A DNA stretch of 64,000 nt from Ectocarpus siliculosus (Eukaryota; Sar; Phaeophyceae; Ectocarpales; Ectocarpaceae), in contig FN649751.1 in the NCBI GenBank assembly GCA_000310025.1, positions 5,342,253 to 5,406,252 of the forward strand, given 5' to 3'. The notes beneath the pieces were generated by a model, which made no database searches, had not been told where the DNA came from, and was given only the letters and a program-made list of their open reading frames with translations. Of this stretch, positions 11,551 through 23,326 are shown in pieces. How positions within the stretch are numbered: position 1 is the first letter of the stretch; every line of letters starts with the position of its first letter. Made by a program: the position numbers and the translations under genes.

Positions 11551-14407
11551 TCAGCCAACGACAAGGTCGGCCATATCCGCGGTACCGCCCGCACTCCACA
11601 CTCTATCCGCCGCGTCAGTGTCTTCTTCAATCGCCAGCAACATGTCGATGTTGGTCGCGACGTCCTTGGCCGTGATGGTGGAGTCCACCGAAGACAAGCT
11701 ACCGAAATCCAACAACTCGTGCTCCTGCGCCTCTAGCCAAGACATGAGCGCCTGGCCATCGTTGCCATCTCCTAGAAAGAGGCTCGCCGATAGCGAAAGA
11801 GCTATAAAATAAGAAGGGACAGGAGAAAAACAAAAAGCGAAACAAAGCTTGTGCAGGATCAATCGTGCGGGGTCTTTTTTCCAGGGGGATCACTCGAAAG
11901 TGCCAGAAGTTTTGGGGTTTCCAACTAGATCTAGTTGAGATTTGCGCAATGCGCTCAAGGATAAGGCACAGCAGGGAAAAATCCAATCGTGGCCGATCTA
12001 GGAAGAATGGTACTATTATACTGCTGTAGCAAACGTTTGCTGTGATTCACCTGCCCGTTCTTTAACGCTCTTACTCTAGGGTGGTCAAGGGCGCAATAAT
12101 GAACGGCTCACCTGAAGCAGACGCAAAAAAAATCGTGGGCAAAAAGACTAAATATGTTTTCAGGGTCAAGAACTGAGAGCCTCTTCGGACGGATATTCGC
12201 TCGCGACTCACCTCGCTCGATGGCCTCCGCAGCTTGAGCATCTCCGGAGAAGGAGCTCGCCTGGCTCAACATGTCCCCGACAACATGGGGAAAGACCATC
12301 GCGCAGACCGAAGGGTAACTATGCCGCCCCAGCAACGAACCAGTTGCTCGAGCCACGAGCTGAGATGCGGAGGAAGCCGGTTGGGGTGGAAGGCGATTGA
12401 TGAAAAATCTTATATTGCTAGGTCGAATCAACAAAAATCAACGCTCCTTGCCCAACCAAACGTGCTGAGCTCCTTCGGGGAAGTCGGAAACGGAGCAGGT
12501 TCGCAACCAGCTCTCCTGTTTGACCTCCAAGGACAAACGTGAATGTTTGCTTCTTCGTTTAGGAATACAACATACCCGCAGGTCTTAACACACACAAGGT
12601 GCCTTGCACTCGCGGAATTGTACTGCGTCTACAGGCACATACCTAGCACCGCACATTGCAGGGGAAAAGAACTCGCGTCTCGCCCTTTCTCATCTCGCAT
12701 GACCGCCCCAACGTGGTTTCTCAATGGCGAGTCTGCACCGCGGGCCGTGCCACACCACACCAGGTTCAACCGCGGGTATTCTTACTGTCAGACGACTTAA
12801 GAAGGTCTCAGCGGCGCCTGTACCTGAGTTGGTGGGGCCGGAGTGGCGGCAGCGAGCTCTCCCGCACACACGCTGCCGATTGCCAGCAGCTCTCTCGCCA
12901 CCTTGTTCTTGCCGTCCGCCAGGGCCACCGGCAAGCCCTCCGCCACCGCGCCGATGCCGCGCCTCCCGAGATCGAGGAGCGCGTCGCCGTTCTGCAGCGG
13001 TGTGCCAGAGGCCAGGGCCAACTCCCTTGCTAGCAAGGCATCGACGCAGGCGGAGAGCGCCGTCAGCGCCATGGCCGCCGTCTGCGTCTTGCTCAGCGAG
13101 GTGCAGAGGATAGGGTCCACCAGAGCTACCTGGGCGCGTACGGGCGGTGATGCGAGCGCGTATAGATGCCTGTGCAGTCGTCATATTTGTCACTTCTGGT
13201 GCATGACCTAAAGGACGTGGTGGGTGTCGGCGAGAGAGGAGTATTCTACTTTTTGCGGGAAAGAGCATCCCCCTTTGCATGTTGCAGTCATGATATGCTG
13301 CGCTGTGGCATGCGGAAAACGGGGGTGGTGATGCGAGCGCGTATAGATGCGTGTGCCGTCGTCGCCGTCGCTTTGGAGCGTGGCCTGCAGGACACGATGG
13401 TTGTTGGCCAATGAGGAGTGTTATAGTTTTTGCGGGAAAGGGCCATCCCGTTTGCACGTTGCAGTTGTGCTATATGCTGAGCCGTGGGCCTTTTCGATCG
13501 TCGCAGCACAGGCAAACAGCCAGTTCTGCGTCATGTACGCCGCCGCTCGAAGAGGTAGGTATCAAAACAACATCAAGGTCGACATCGCGGTGTTTTCGCG
13601 CATGGTTCGCCTACGCAAGAGAAAACTTGGATCTGTCGGCACAACTTTATACCCCAGGCTCACCGTCAGGGACTCCCCCTCCTCAGCCAGCGGCACCAGC
13701 ACCTCGTCATCCGGGTGCCAAACCAAACACCGCCCGTTCGCGGCGGCCCCTGCACCAGCGGAGGTCGGTATCGCCACAAGCGGCAACGCGTTTCCGGCAG
13801 GTGTTCGGGGCTTGCTGTTACCGCCCTCGCCCATGAGCACGCCACCGGGGCTCGTCAAGAATTGCTTGCACCCGCCGCTGTAGGAACAAGGAAGAGATTT
13901 GACCAACCCGGAACAGTAGCTAGAGAATAAAAAAAACGTGAATGTGTCGGAATTGTCGTGTCGTCCCACTGTTATTGTTGTGATAAGCTGTTGGTTGAGC
14001 GGGTTGTGGCAGTACATCATGGGAAGTCGACCCGCAGCGTAGACCTTATTCTGCCTAGAGCTGAGAGAGAGAAAAACGACAAGTCCAAGCGTGTAACAGC
14101 AAGTGAAGGCATCATACCAATCGTTTGACACAGTGCCCATTTTGTGGCGAGGGCGAAACATTTAAGTGCCCGCTGCAGCTGCTTCTGCTGTCCCAATTTC
14201 AATCACTCCGAACAGCAATATTTTATCATCTGCCTACCTGCTAGAGTGCAGCCTTGCTGCGGCCTTGGCAGTATCTATTGTCCCCCCGCGCCCAACGCTT
14301 ACGATGCACGTCGCCCCGATCCTCCTAGCCATCTCTCGTGCCTCGTCTATGCCATCGGCGGTAGGGTAGGCGCCCCGACCCGTGAACATCGCGCAGTTGA
14401 TGCCAGC
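11551..14407 (-). CDS. Iron-ADH-fold dehydrogenase lacking metal ligands (5' exon missing)
   Basis: Member of the iron-containing alcohol dehydrogenase / maleylacetate reductase fold. Resolved exons: 14407-14238, 13877-13664, 13129-12824, 12359-12212, 11801-11551, 363 codons including stop, with phases agreeing. Family marks are VGRGGTIDTAKA (dinucleotide-binding loop, usually GGGS), LVAIPTSAGAG (usually PTTAGTG), VALVDPILCTSL and the helical C-terminal half. The metal-binding His positions look replaced: the DALTH-type motif reads DALLA, LAHxxG reads VARATG, and PHG reads YPSV; only the Asp remains. The enzyme is therefore probably metal-independent, as for maleylacetate reductases, or inactive. 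The N-terminal 40 or so residues should lie in one or more exons upstream of 14407 that I could not find. Cofactor and substrate cannot be told from the sequence. Confidence 0.83.
13146..13500. repeat. Two-copy ~181-bp tandem repeat in a dehydrogenase intron
   Basis: GGTGATGCGAGCGCGTATAG occurs near 13146 and again near 13327. Each copy is followed by matching blocks (TTTTTGCGGGAAAG, then CATGTTGCAG or CACGTTGCAG, then a GCTG-rich stretch). The duplication lies wholly within the 13130-13663 intron. Confidence 0.85.
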
Positions 14408-17400
14408 CTGCGGATGGCAACGTGTAGGCAGCATCAATGCAAACATTGTTTAGCCTAAGACGTACGAAACGAAGCGAACGCCACATCGAGCTAACTCTTC
14501 TTGCAACGTCGCCTCTCGGAGTTCATGCCCCACAAGCCGTCAGGGAGGTCATGACGCCCATCGACACAGCCCTGACTATGAATGCCTGTCGGTCTTTTTG
14601 CAGTAGTGAAAGATGGACGCCGCCCCGAAAACTTCAAGCCCAACAAACCAAATGCGCCCTGTAGCTTCGCCAGGAAAACATTGCAGAGGGAGTAGGGAGT
14701 TCAGACGTAGTGCAGACCTTTTCGCAACACCGCTCATGGAGAAAAAGCCATCTACCCCTTACACATCATTTCGCACAAACAAGGCTGCCATTGTTGGGCT
14801 AACCGTTTTCGCACCTTTCGCAGTTCGAACAGGCATCTTCCCGCTGCTTGCCCTGGAGTGTTGTCATCGGCGATTGCCAGGCACGTTCTTCCGTGCCTTG
14901 ATACCTGCGCGACAACCTGCTGACCGAAGGGAGCGAAGGCAGTGGGTGGGATTTATTGGTGATCCGGCGAGCTGTTATAGCTGCTGTGGGGGCAGTGATT
15001 GCTATCAGCCGATTGATTTGCGAGGCTGGGTTACCACCAACATGATAAAAAAAGGTTAGACTACTGCACCATAAAAAACATTATTCGTGAGTCGCTGACT
15101 GCACGTAGGTAGTCTAATATACCGTATATGACACAAGATAACACACCCCCTGGACCGATTTTCAAAGCTCGATTACTCCACGACGAAGAGGATGCATAAA
15201 TGAAACAATACGTTTTCGAACAGCTCTCGACGAGACGGTTCCAACGCCGCCGTTTTCGGCGCTGTGACTCTTCCTGCTGTTGAGAAATCGAGCTTTGAAA
15301 ATCGGCCAAGGGGGTGTGTTATCTTGTGTCATATACGGTAAGGCCATTCTTTAACACAACAGAGAGGGGAGACGGGAGTCCCGATACCGACACGTCACAA
15401 CTTGACAAAGCTCTTGACGAGACCTGTCCTAGTCATTTCTCTCGGATTGTTGGCACCCTGCCTATTGACGAGCACTTGACGAACCAGGCAAGCGGGTAGG
15501 CTCTCTCAGAACCTTCGACCTACACTACAACGTATAGCCAGTGCCATAGATGTAGGGGGAAGCTATAGGCCGTAGCGTAAAACAACACAGAATTGCTCAG
15601 GCAGAAAGACAAAGACATAGGTCGATAGCAGTGCACATGCAGAAGATTCCATACACACTGCTAATACGTCTCTCGAGATGTACTGATGTAGTGCACTGCA
15701 CTGAAGCTCAATAGCGTTGATCTGCACACCAAAACGCGGCCCAACCTCGATTTCACCTTCATTTCCATCCATGTCACACATTCGGGGCGAGGGAAACTTA
15801 CCTTGGTCCAAGAGCATTCAGCCTCAACAATTAGCTTTGGATTGGGGCTAGGGCGAGATGACAAATTCCTCCTAATGCTGGCCAGTCTACAACGCATGGT
15901 ACACAGCGTTGCCGCTCTCAAATACTCTGTGGTTGTGCGTTGTGCGTCAAAATGTGCGGCGGAACTTGGTTGGGGTGGGGGGGGCGGATATATTCGGCAT
16001 GTACGTATGCTGTGTATATGTGGAAACCCTGATCATCTCCAAAGATGCAGGATCAGGGATCACCGCGGGAAATGAAACAATAACCAAGCTCCCCCAGTGA
16101 GCGATCGGTATCGCGACGTCGTGTGTAGTACCTGGGTAACCGCATCACTCCGTGCGTACAATGTTTTCGTTCTAGTTCGCGTCTAAAGGTAGACGGATGT
16201 GATGGATGGATCCAAACTGGCGGGGACACGTAAATCTACAGGCAGTATCGGTATTATGCGTAGTAGGGGTGGTGGCAATAAAGACCATCTCAACGCATTA
16301 ACTACTATTGCTGTAGGAATGTCTCTGGGCGGCCTGTTGAAACTTGCCTGTCGTAATCTATAATATCAGCAGCAGTGAGGTATCAGAAAAGAAACCCTAC
16401 CGCGGCCAAGCACATACATCTATCTGATCGGGAAAAAAAGTTACTTCCCAATCCGTCCGGCTGCCTGCGTCAAAAGGAAAAGCCCACTACTGTGAGACGT
16501 AGGTCTCCAGGTTCGCGTGTGGCTCAAGTTCCTTTAGGATGTGTGGTGTGGAGACACACCGGTTCAACCTCTTGTGGAGAGGCCGAATGGGTACGGAACG
16601 GGTAGAGTTGTGAGTCAGGGGGGAGCGAGCCTGCTGCAGCAAGGTTCAGCGTCGATCATACACTGACTCTATCTGTGGCAACACCCCGAAGGTAGATCTC
16701 CGACAGGTCATCTGACGTCACAATCTACGACAGTCCGAGGTGACATTCACACTACAAGCAGTATGTGCCAGCCAAATACATCTCACAAGAAAATTGCGTG
16801 GCACTTTTGCCACGAGACAATGAAAAAACGCGCGGGTTCTCGCCCTCACCAGAAAATAACTGGTCTCCCTACAATGTGCGTCCGTGTTATGATGGGGAAA
16901 CCATGTTCGTTCAATGATGACAGGTGATTGTGATCACAAAAAAATCCCTTCCTTGCTTCTAAACCTAAAATAGAGAAGAAATATTTTTTTGCGCTTCTTC
17001 CGCCATCTGCGTGAGACTCTCACCAATCCGTAAAATGGATGCAGATCGTTTTACGAGTGTATATGCAAGTTCAATGGCTGATCAAGACCTCAGTTGCTGT
17101 GGCAAGGCTTCGTGTGCATATCTGTATGTGCACCATATGTTCTTGAGTGGACACGCAGAGACGTTGCTTTTGGTTTGTCTCTCCCGAACAGCTTCAGACC
17201 CGCAGATTCTCGGAAAGCACTTTACTTTCTTGTCCCGTGGTTCGGAAGACAGAGTCCATCCGGTGGTTTACTACAGGCACGCATGTCCACTATCTCCAAA
17301 ACAGTGAAAAATCATATCGCTGAGGGCAGCGCGGGACGAAAAGCATTTTCAATAAGCAGAAAACGCACTCCTCTGCGATACGCACTGAATTCGTCTATCG

Positions 17401-18181
17401 GGGAGTGAGAGCGTCAAACATACCTACCTACGTTGGCCGGTGGGAACAGCTCGCCTGCATATACTCGTTCTAGACAATTTGCAGCCTCCGTTTGAGCACG
17501 CCCGCGCAGGAGACAAGCAATAATAGAAGTCAGCGCCGCGCATGGTTTGTTTCTGATTGGCGAAAGGAACACGTGCCCGTGCGGGTTCGAGCAGCCAGCA
17601 TTGACAAGCTTCGTGCAAGCGGTTCAACAAATTACACCGCAGAAGATTTTGACACTACGACACCCCGACGATGTCTGTCTTCTTAAACAGGCCCAACCAT
17701 CAAAAACAACTGGGGTGGTAAATTTTCCGATGGCCACCCGACCTTTGGACAATCGTTTGCTTCGCTATCGGCGCCCGCCTGCCCAAGAACCAACAACGAG
17801 TGCATGGGAGGCTGGATCTCCCGACCGCACAGCATCCCGTATCGGGGGGAAAATAGTAAATTTACATTCCGCGTGTAAAGGTACAAGGCCACGAGCTCTA
17901 CATGTACACAACAGACGACCCTGGCTTACGCCACGAGGGGAGCTGTAGATCTGTACACAAAGCAAACACTACTTTGCCAGCATGACCACAAGCAGTCTAC
18001 GTAGAGAGCGATGCTTGCTACGGTTCATGCCCTGCCGAACCCTAACCGCCCGTGACATAGTACTGCGACACGAAAAAGCACGTACGGTGCATGGGCTTGC
18101 TCAGTGACTGAACACCGTACATGATCGACACACCCACATCAAAAACACCACAGCGCGAAGGAAGCCAAGACGATTTGTTCT
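14408..18181. other. Largely unassigned region upstream of the dehydrogenase
   Basis: Probably contains the missing 5' exon(s) and promoter of the dehydrogenase and the 3' UTR of the FKBP gene. A MITE occupies 15120-15340. No other exon with recognisable homology or splice-supported frame was found on either strand. Confidence 0.5.
15120..15340 (-). mobile_element. MITE copy 1 (221 bp, long TIRs)
   Basis: Ends are TACCGTATATGACACAAG and its reverse complement. The terminal inverted repeats run about 54 bp with a few mismatches, and the element has no coding capacity. It is the reverse complement of the copy at 24818-25038 with one difference. The outermost TA at both ends fits a TA target duplication as in Tc1/mariner (Stowaway-like) MITEs, but that class assignment is inference. 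It lies either between genes or in an unresolved 5' intron of the dehydrogenase. Confidence 0.9.
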
Positions 18182-20553
18182 TTACAACTCTCGAGAGGAT
18201 TCGAGACTTTTCCTCAAAATGTCGCCCTCGTCATCGACGAACAACACGTAGATGACGATACCGATCATGAATATCAACCCCGCCCACTGGTAAATCTGAA
18301 AGACAGGGGCCTTTTCCCACCCCATGACCTCCATCTCAAACGTCAAGGTAGCGTTGGCAGGTATCGGCCCCGTCGCCCTTCCTCCATACCCGTACTCCGG
18401 CCCCACGGTAAGGATTGCCCTCTCCCCCTTTTGCATCGTCGACACGGCGTAGTCCCAACCTCGTATGACTTCCCCTTTCCCCAGCGCAAACTTTATTGGG
18501 CCTGGAAGTTACACGGACAAATCAGAGAGAGTCGTGTTCAATGATCGATTGCAGGTTCGAAAATATTCGTGCAGTCTCCACTACTGTGCACGATGAAAGG
18601 TTGTTGACAAGGTTTTAGGGTGACGTCCGGATAAGGTCCTCACAGCTGGACCGCGTGCGCACCCTGTCACGAAATAGAGGGCATCGAAATCTCCGGTCTT
18701 CTCTGACAGCTGGCAGTCTCCGCCGGAGGTGTTCGCAGCACACGCAAACGTAACCATTTTAAGTGCTGTCATCCCCTAGGTCAAATCGCGTCCTAGATCT
18801 ACCAATCAGGAAGACTCAACGCACTGTTCCTATCCCGCCGTATCCTCTCAGGTACTGGACAAGTCTGCCTGCAGCAAGCAGTAATACTGCCGTCGCTGTT
18901 GCCTGAACGTGCCGACCTTCAAACTCAGGTGTGCGGGGGAATGTACTCGTGGGTTCTGAGCTTTGAAGTGGCGACGAGGTTCAAGCGCACCGTGCGCAGC
19001 ATCCGTGCTGCTTTTTCACGCTGTGACTACATAGACCGGGAGATAGGAATGGCGGGGCTTCCTTCCCTCGCAATTCCTTCACCGCCGTTAGACCCGGCTC
19101 TGAACTCAACGGCGAGCAGCGGGAAAGAAACAACTTCCTGCCGTTGGGCCAATCGCTCACTCGAGCGACCATTGATGCTGCCCCCAACCAGTGCTGCTGG
19201 ACAGGCACCGTATTTAGTATGGTGTCATCGAGCGACTTAAAAAACCGTGAGCTCGCTGTTCATCGAAACTGCACCCTGCCCGAGGTGCCCCTGCAGTACA
19301 GTTTTAGCGCCTGCACTTATGGGCATCTACATGTAGTTTCGGCCGAGGCTGCTTTTTTTTGTTTTTCTTGTGTGAGCAACAAATGCCCGCTAAATAGGTT
19401 TTCAGTGCTGGGGCACCCTTTTAGAACTGGATGACCAAACGGGACACTTAGGGGACAAATATCTGCTGATCGCACCGTAGTCGTCAAAAGCCTCCGCTGT
19501 CTGAAACGCGCGTGGAAATCTTGGTACTTGACGTGTGAAGGAGGTACGCTGTGTCACAGGTATACTGTGTGATGCCTCTCCTCGGCCTCTGATTTGCTGC
19601 AAACCTATCTCCCAAGCCGCGTGTGCCCTTGCTGGTAGAATCTGCATACAACAGCCTAGAACAGGAAAAATCTGATGACTTGGCTTCAGTATGGAAAGTG
19701 TCTCCATGTCTCCATGCATTTGGGGACGCTTTTCTGTCTAAAACCAAGTCGTCCCTCTGGACTGTACAGCCTCGCCCAATGAGCGGATGCGATTTTTGTA
19801 CTGTACACTGAAACTACTTGCTTCCTTGTTCGAGGGTTAACCAACCGGGCTTAAACGGTGCTCAAGCTCTTATGTTTGATATTGTTGATCACGAAGTTCT
19901 TAGCTGCCAAGTTCTTACGTGCGGGCCCTATCTGTTGATACCATTGTTGTAGGCTCGACCTACAAGCAGTAATGCATACCTCGACCGGCGCTGGTGTCGA
20001 ATTCGGTGCCGTCCTTGAGCTTTCCCGTGTAATGTACACTCACCTGTGAGCGGAAAAAATAAGCAGAGTTTAGATTTCTTTCCCCACTTGGATACTCCTG
20101 ACCGTTGCCTTCAGCTGCGTCTACGACCGGCAGTCAATACTGGCGCGTGCGCTACAATTTTTGTCTAGGCGTGTTACAGCAGTTGGGTCATCTGAACTTC
20201 TGCGAAGCATTTCTCAAACAGCCCGAACCAAGCCCGCAGTTCGGAGCAGAACCTCTTTCCGCCGAAGATCTAATGCTTTCGCGTATGCCAAACATCAGAC
20301 CACGAATCCTGAGTACGGGAGACACGTGCTCTAGAAGCTTCGTCCTCCAGTGGCTCACGCTGCTTCCCACAGGAGGTAGCTCCCCGTTTCCTGGCCTGAC
20401 GATCTTCTTCATCAAGACTCCTGGGATGGATTCCTCGCTCAAGTCGATCATCGAGTCGACCTTCTGTTCGCCGCCGTACTTTTGGTCACGGCGTTCTTCT
20501 GCCAACCTAGTTTTAGCTTCGCCCTCGTGAAATAGACCACTTATCAGCGCCAT
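18182..20553 (-). CDS. FKBP-type peptidyl-prolyl isomerase with C-terminal membrane anchor, 3 exons
   Basis: Catalyses cis-trans isomerisation of prolyl bonds. Exons 20553-20359, 20043-19980 and 18501-18182 sum to 579 nt (192 aa) in frame. One FKBP domain covers about residues 50-155. Ligand and active-site residues of the family are present: VHYTG, EFDTS, EVIRGW and EYGYGG followed by PIPANAT. A hydrophobic segment of about 20 residues (FQIYQWAGLIFMIGIVIYVL) follows, then a short acidic/charged tail. There is no N-terminal signal peptide, so a tail-anchored enzyme facing the cytosol (ER or outer organelle membrane) is the likeliest arrangement. There are no TPR repeats, unlike FKBP38 or TWD1. 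The start is 203 bp from the divergent HSCB start. Confidence 0.94.
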
Positions 20554-20755
20554 GGTTCACGCCGTGTATAGTAATTCTCGCGGTGTCAGGTACTGCGGTG
20601 GGGTGTGGTTTGTGTTTGTGTGTGCTACTGCTGCTGCGGCTGTGTGTTGCCGGCGGGCCACGTAATCATACCCTTCCTTGTTTATGCGTTCTACGGTACA
20701 TTAGCGGGTCCCCCCGACCGGAGATCGCATTCACGCTGCATCATACAGCTAGCAG
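20554..20755. promoter_or_regulatory. Shared divergent promoter region, FKBP / HSCB
   Basis: Only 202 bp separate the FKBP start codon (minus strand) from the HSCB start codon (plus strand), so both core promoters and 5' UTRs must fit here or overlap the genes. A GT-rich stretch occupies 20600-20650. No clear TATA box is seen. Confidence 0.55.
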
Positions 20756-22469
20756 ATGTTGGCACAGAGGGCGCTGCGGCACACAACCATGTCTTTCGTA
20801 CGCCACCTTCCATCGATAAGGCCTGCCTGGCGTACGCTTGCAGGGACGCGTCGTTACGTGGATGGCGAATTGCTGCCGCCAAAACAACTGCTGCAATCGA
20901 GTTACGCCGCATTCTCCAGGCAGCCTTCGATACAGCACGTGCTTCCGTCTCCTCCGTCAAGAAGATCGCACTCCGTGCTCCGGCGTTGCGTACGACCTGG
21001 TGATGCTCCTGGTACGAGTATCGCTTTAAACGAACACGCGTCTCGCAAGCGCCTACTCGAGGGACGACGTCTTTCTACCCAAAAGACAGGTGACGTCAAC
21101 AACAACAGCAACAACTGCTGGAAGTGCGGCTTGGAGACAAGCTGGCGAGAGCACTTCTGCAAATGCGGCGTGATCCAGCTCCTGGACGAGCGACTGGACT
21201 ACTTCGAGTTGTTCCAGTGCACTCCGTCTGTGTTCTTGGGGCTCAAGGAAGTCGAAATGCGGTTCAAGAACATGCAACGCGCTTTCCATCCGGTGAGCAC
21301 ACCTGCTGAGTACTTGTTACAGCAACGCCTGCCGCAGCTCATCCTTTTGTGACCGCAGCAGGAAGTCGCTTGTGATGTCATCGTTCTATAGGTTCACATT
21401 TACTCACGTAGAAACCATGTGCATTGTTGTGTATGTAACCTGCCAAAACCACATAATATGCCGAAGTCCAAACGGTTGTACGTTTGTGAGTGAACGGCTC
21501 TCCGCTGGGTGTCTTGTGTGGCGAGGGCAGCTGGCGTCGGGGTGTGCGCGTGTTTTGCCTCACGGGTTGAATAGGTTGAAGGTGGTTGAGCTAAGGCACC
21601 AACATTTTCTTTGGTCGTACCTTACCTGCGTTTTGATCCTTGGCGGATTTTTCAGGACCTTTACGCCAGCAAGAGCGAAGATGAGCGAGAAATATCAGCT
21701 GCGAACTCAGCGACGGCGAACAAGGCGTACCAGACTCTTGTGCAACCTATGGCGCGCGTCAAGTATCTGGTAAGGCCTCCGATCAATCTGATCGAAGTCG
21801 GATCACGCACATGTTGTAGTGTTGAAAACAACTACAGGTCAAGTACGCCCATGTTTGGTTTGTACGTCAAGCCGGATGTCCACTTTTGAACTAAATAGGT
21901 GTTCTCACATCAGACCTGGTTTCAGCCTGGCACATTCGCGGGCCATGCTGTTGCACTGCTGTCTGGCTCTCACCACAAAACCATCCACATTTTACCGCAG
22001 CTGCGAAGTGTTGTCGGCCTCACGGACCCTGTTCACAAATCCCGAAGGCCATGGGTAAGTGGGGTGCCAACAGGAACATATCTATCGACAAGAGTCGACC
22101 AGGGCTAATATTACGCGGTCTTGGGCATCCCTCCCGCAGATGCGTCTACTGGGATCGACGGCGCTGGAAGAAGAGGGGGAAGACGACAGGACGTCTGTCC
22201 CTATGGACTTCTTGATGGAGGTGATGGAGACGAGGGAAGCCTTGGAGGGGTGTTCGTCCAAGGAAGAAGCGGAGGCTATTTTGTCCGAAACAAGCGTAGC
22301 GGTCGAAGAGTGCTTGAGCGGTATGGACGAGGTGTTGAAAGCGGGCGGCGGCAAGGACGAGCTCTCCGACGCGGCAGTGCGGCTGAGATATCTCTATCGC
22401 ATCGAGGACGAGGCTCGGCGCGTCATGCATAGGCTAGAGGACGGCCTTGCAAGTCCAACAGCCGGGTAA
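20756..22469 (+). CDS. HSCB: Mitochondrial iron-sulfur co-chaperone HSCB (Hsc20/Jac1), 3 exons
   Basis: J-domain co-chaperone that delivers the scaffold ISCU to mitochondrial Hsp70 for Fe-S cluster transfer. Exons 20756-21292, 21656-21769 and 22140-22469 give 326 aa. The first 100 or so residues are rich in Arg, Ser and Ala and poor in acidic residues, as expected of a mitochondrial presequence. A cysteine motif CWKCG then HFCKC follows, as in animal HSCB. The J-domain has DYFELF and the invariant HPD, whose His-Pro ends exon 1 and whose Asp opens exon 2. The C-terminal three-helix ISCU-binding domain (DFLMEVMETREAL onward) is exon 3. The second zinc pair is spaced C-x-C rather than the usual C-x2-C. 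Confidence 0.95.
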
Positions 22470-23326
22470 TCGATGTACCTGGCTCTGTGTTGAACGAAAC
22501 GGGGCATGCAGAGGGAGTGTCTGCGTAGGCACATCGTGTCTATGCAATTTGTTAGACAGAACGAGAAAACCCTGCTTGGGAGAAAAGTCTCCCAACACCC
22601 GGTACGCTGTTGTTTTTCAGGAGGCCGTTGTGAACAGTCACGCACTGGAGGCAGTCTTGAACCATGCGCAACCAAGTGTGCACAAATAAGCGTTCATGGG
22701 CAAGAAGTCGGCGCTAAGAACAAGCACGCGTCTGTGTGCTGACCGACCAACACGTAGGTTGGCCGAGTAGCGTTTCAGGTGCTCTCGGCATGACAAGCGT
22801 TTTCCCGTCAATTTTTCCATGCCGGTTGGTGCTGGCAATCGAGGACGCCAAACGTAAGAATAAAAACATCGATACGATGACATCAACGGCCGCGCTAATA
22901 CCACGGATACACAAAAAGTTTGGAGCGGAGGCTCTTTGTAGATTATATTCGCCAATTTTCCATCCGTTCGGTAGGCTGGTCGCCAAGTGCTGCAGGCATC
23001 ACGAAAAGCTACAGCTCTTGCGGACGTTACTCTCCATGCCTGTCTCCCTTGTTGACCGGCAACATGTACTTAGGCCTGCTCCTGGTGTCAACGTCATGTA
23101 GAGAAACTTCGTACCATCAACCCTTTCCCTCGGAGTCATCGTAGAAACAAGCACGTTGAACATAAACACCGTCACCCAAGCAATAGAAAGTGAAATACAG
23201 GGAAATCAAGCTTCAAACGAATGCTGCTTCAAACGAATGCTTCTAGAAAACACGGGATATTTTCCCGACACTTTGCTCCCTCCGCTAGAGAAGGTGCCTG
23301 TTTTTACGGTCTCGAGGCGGGCGTCT
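22470..23326. other. Convergent intergenic region, HSCB / PH-domain gene
   Basis: Both flanking genes end here, so it should hold two 3' UTRs. No additional coding exon, repeat or RNA gene was recognised. Confidence 0.55.
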
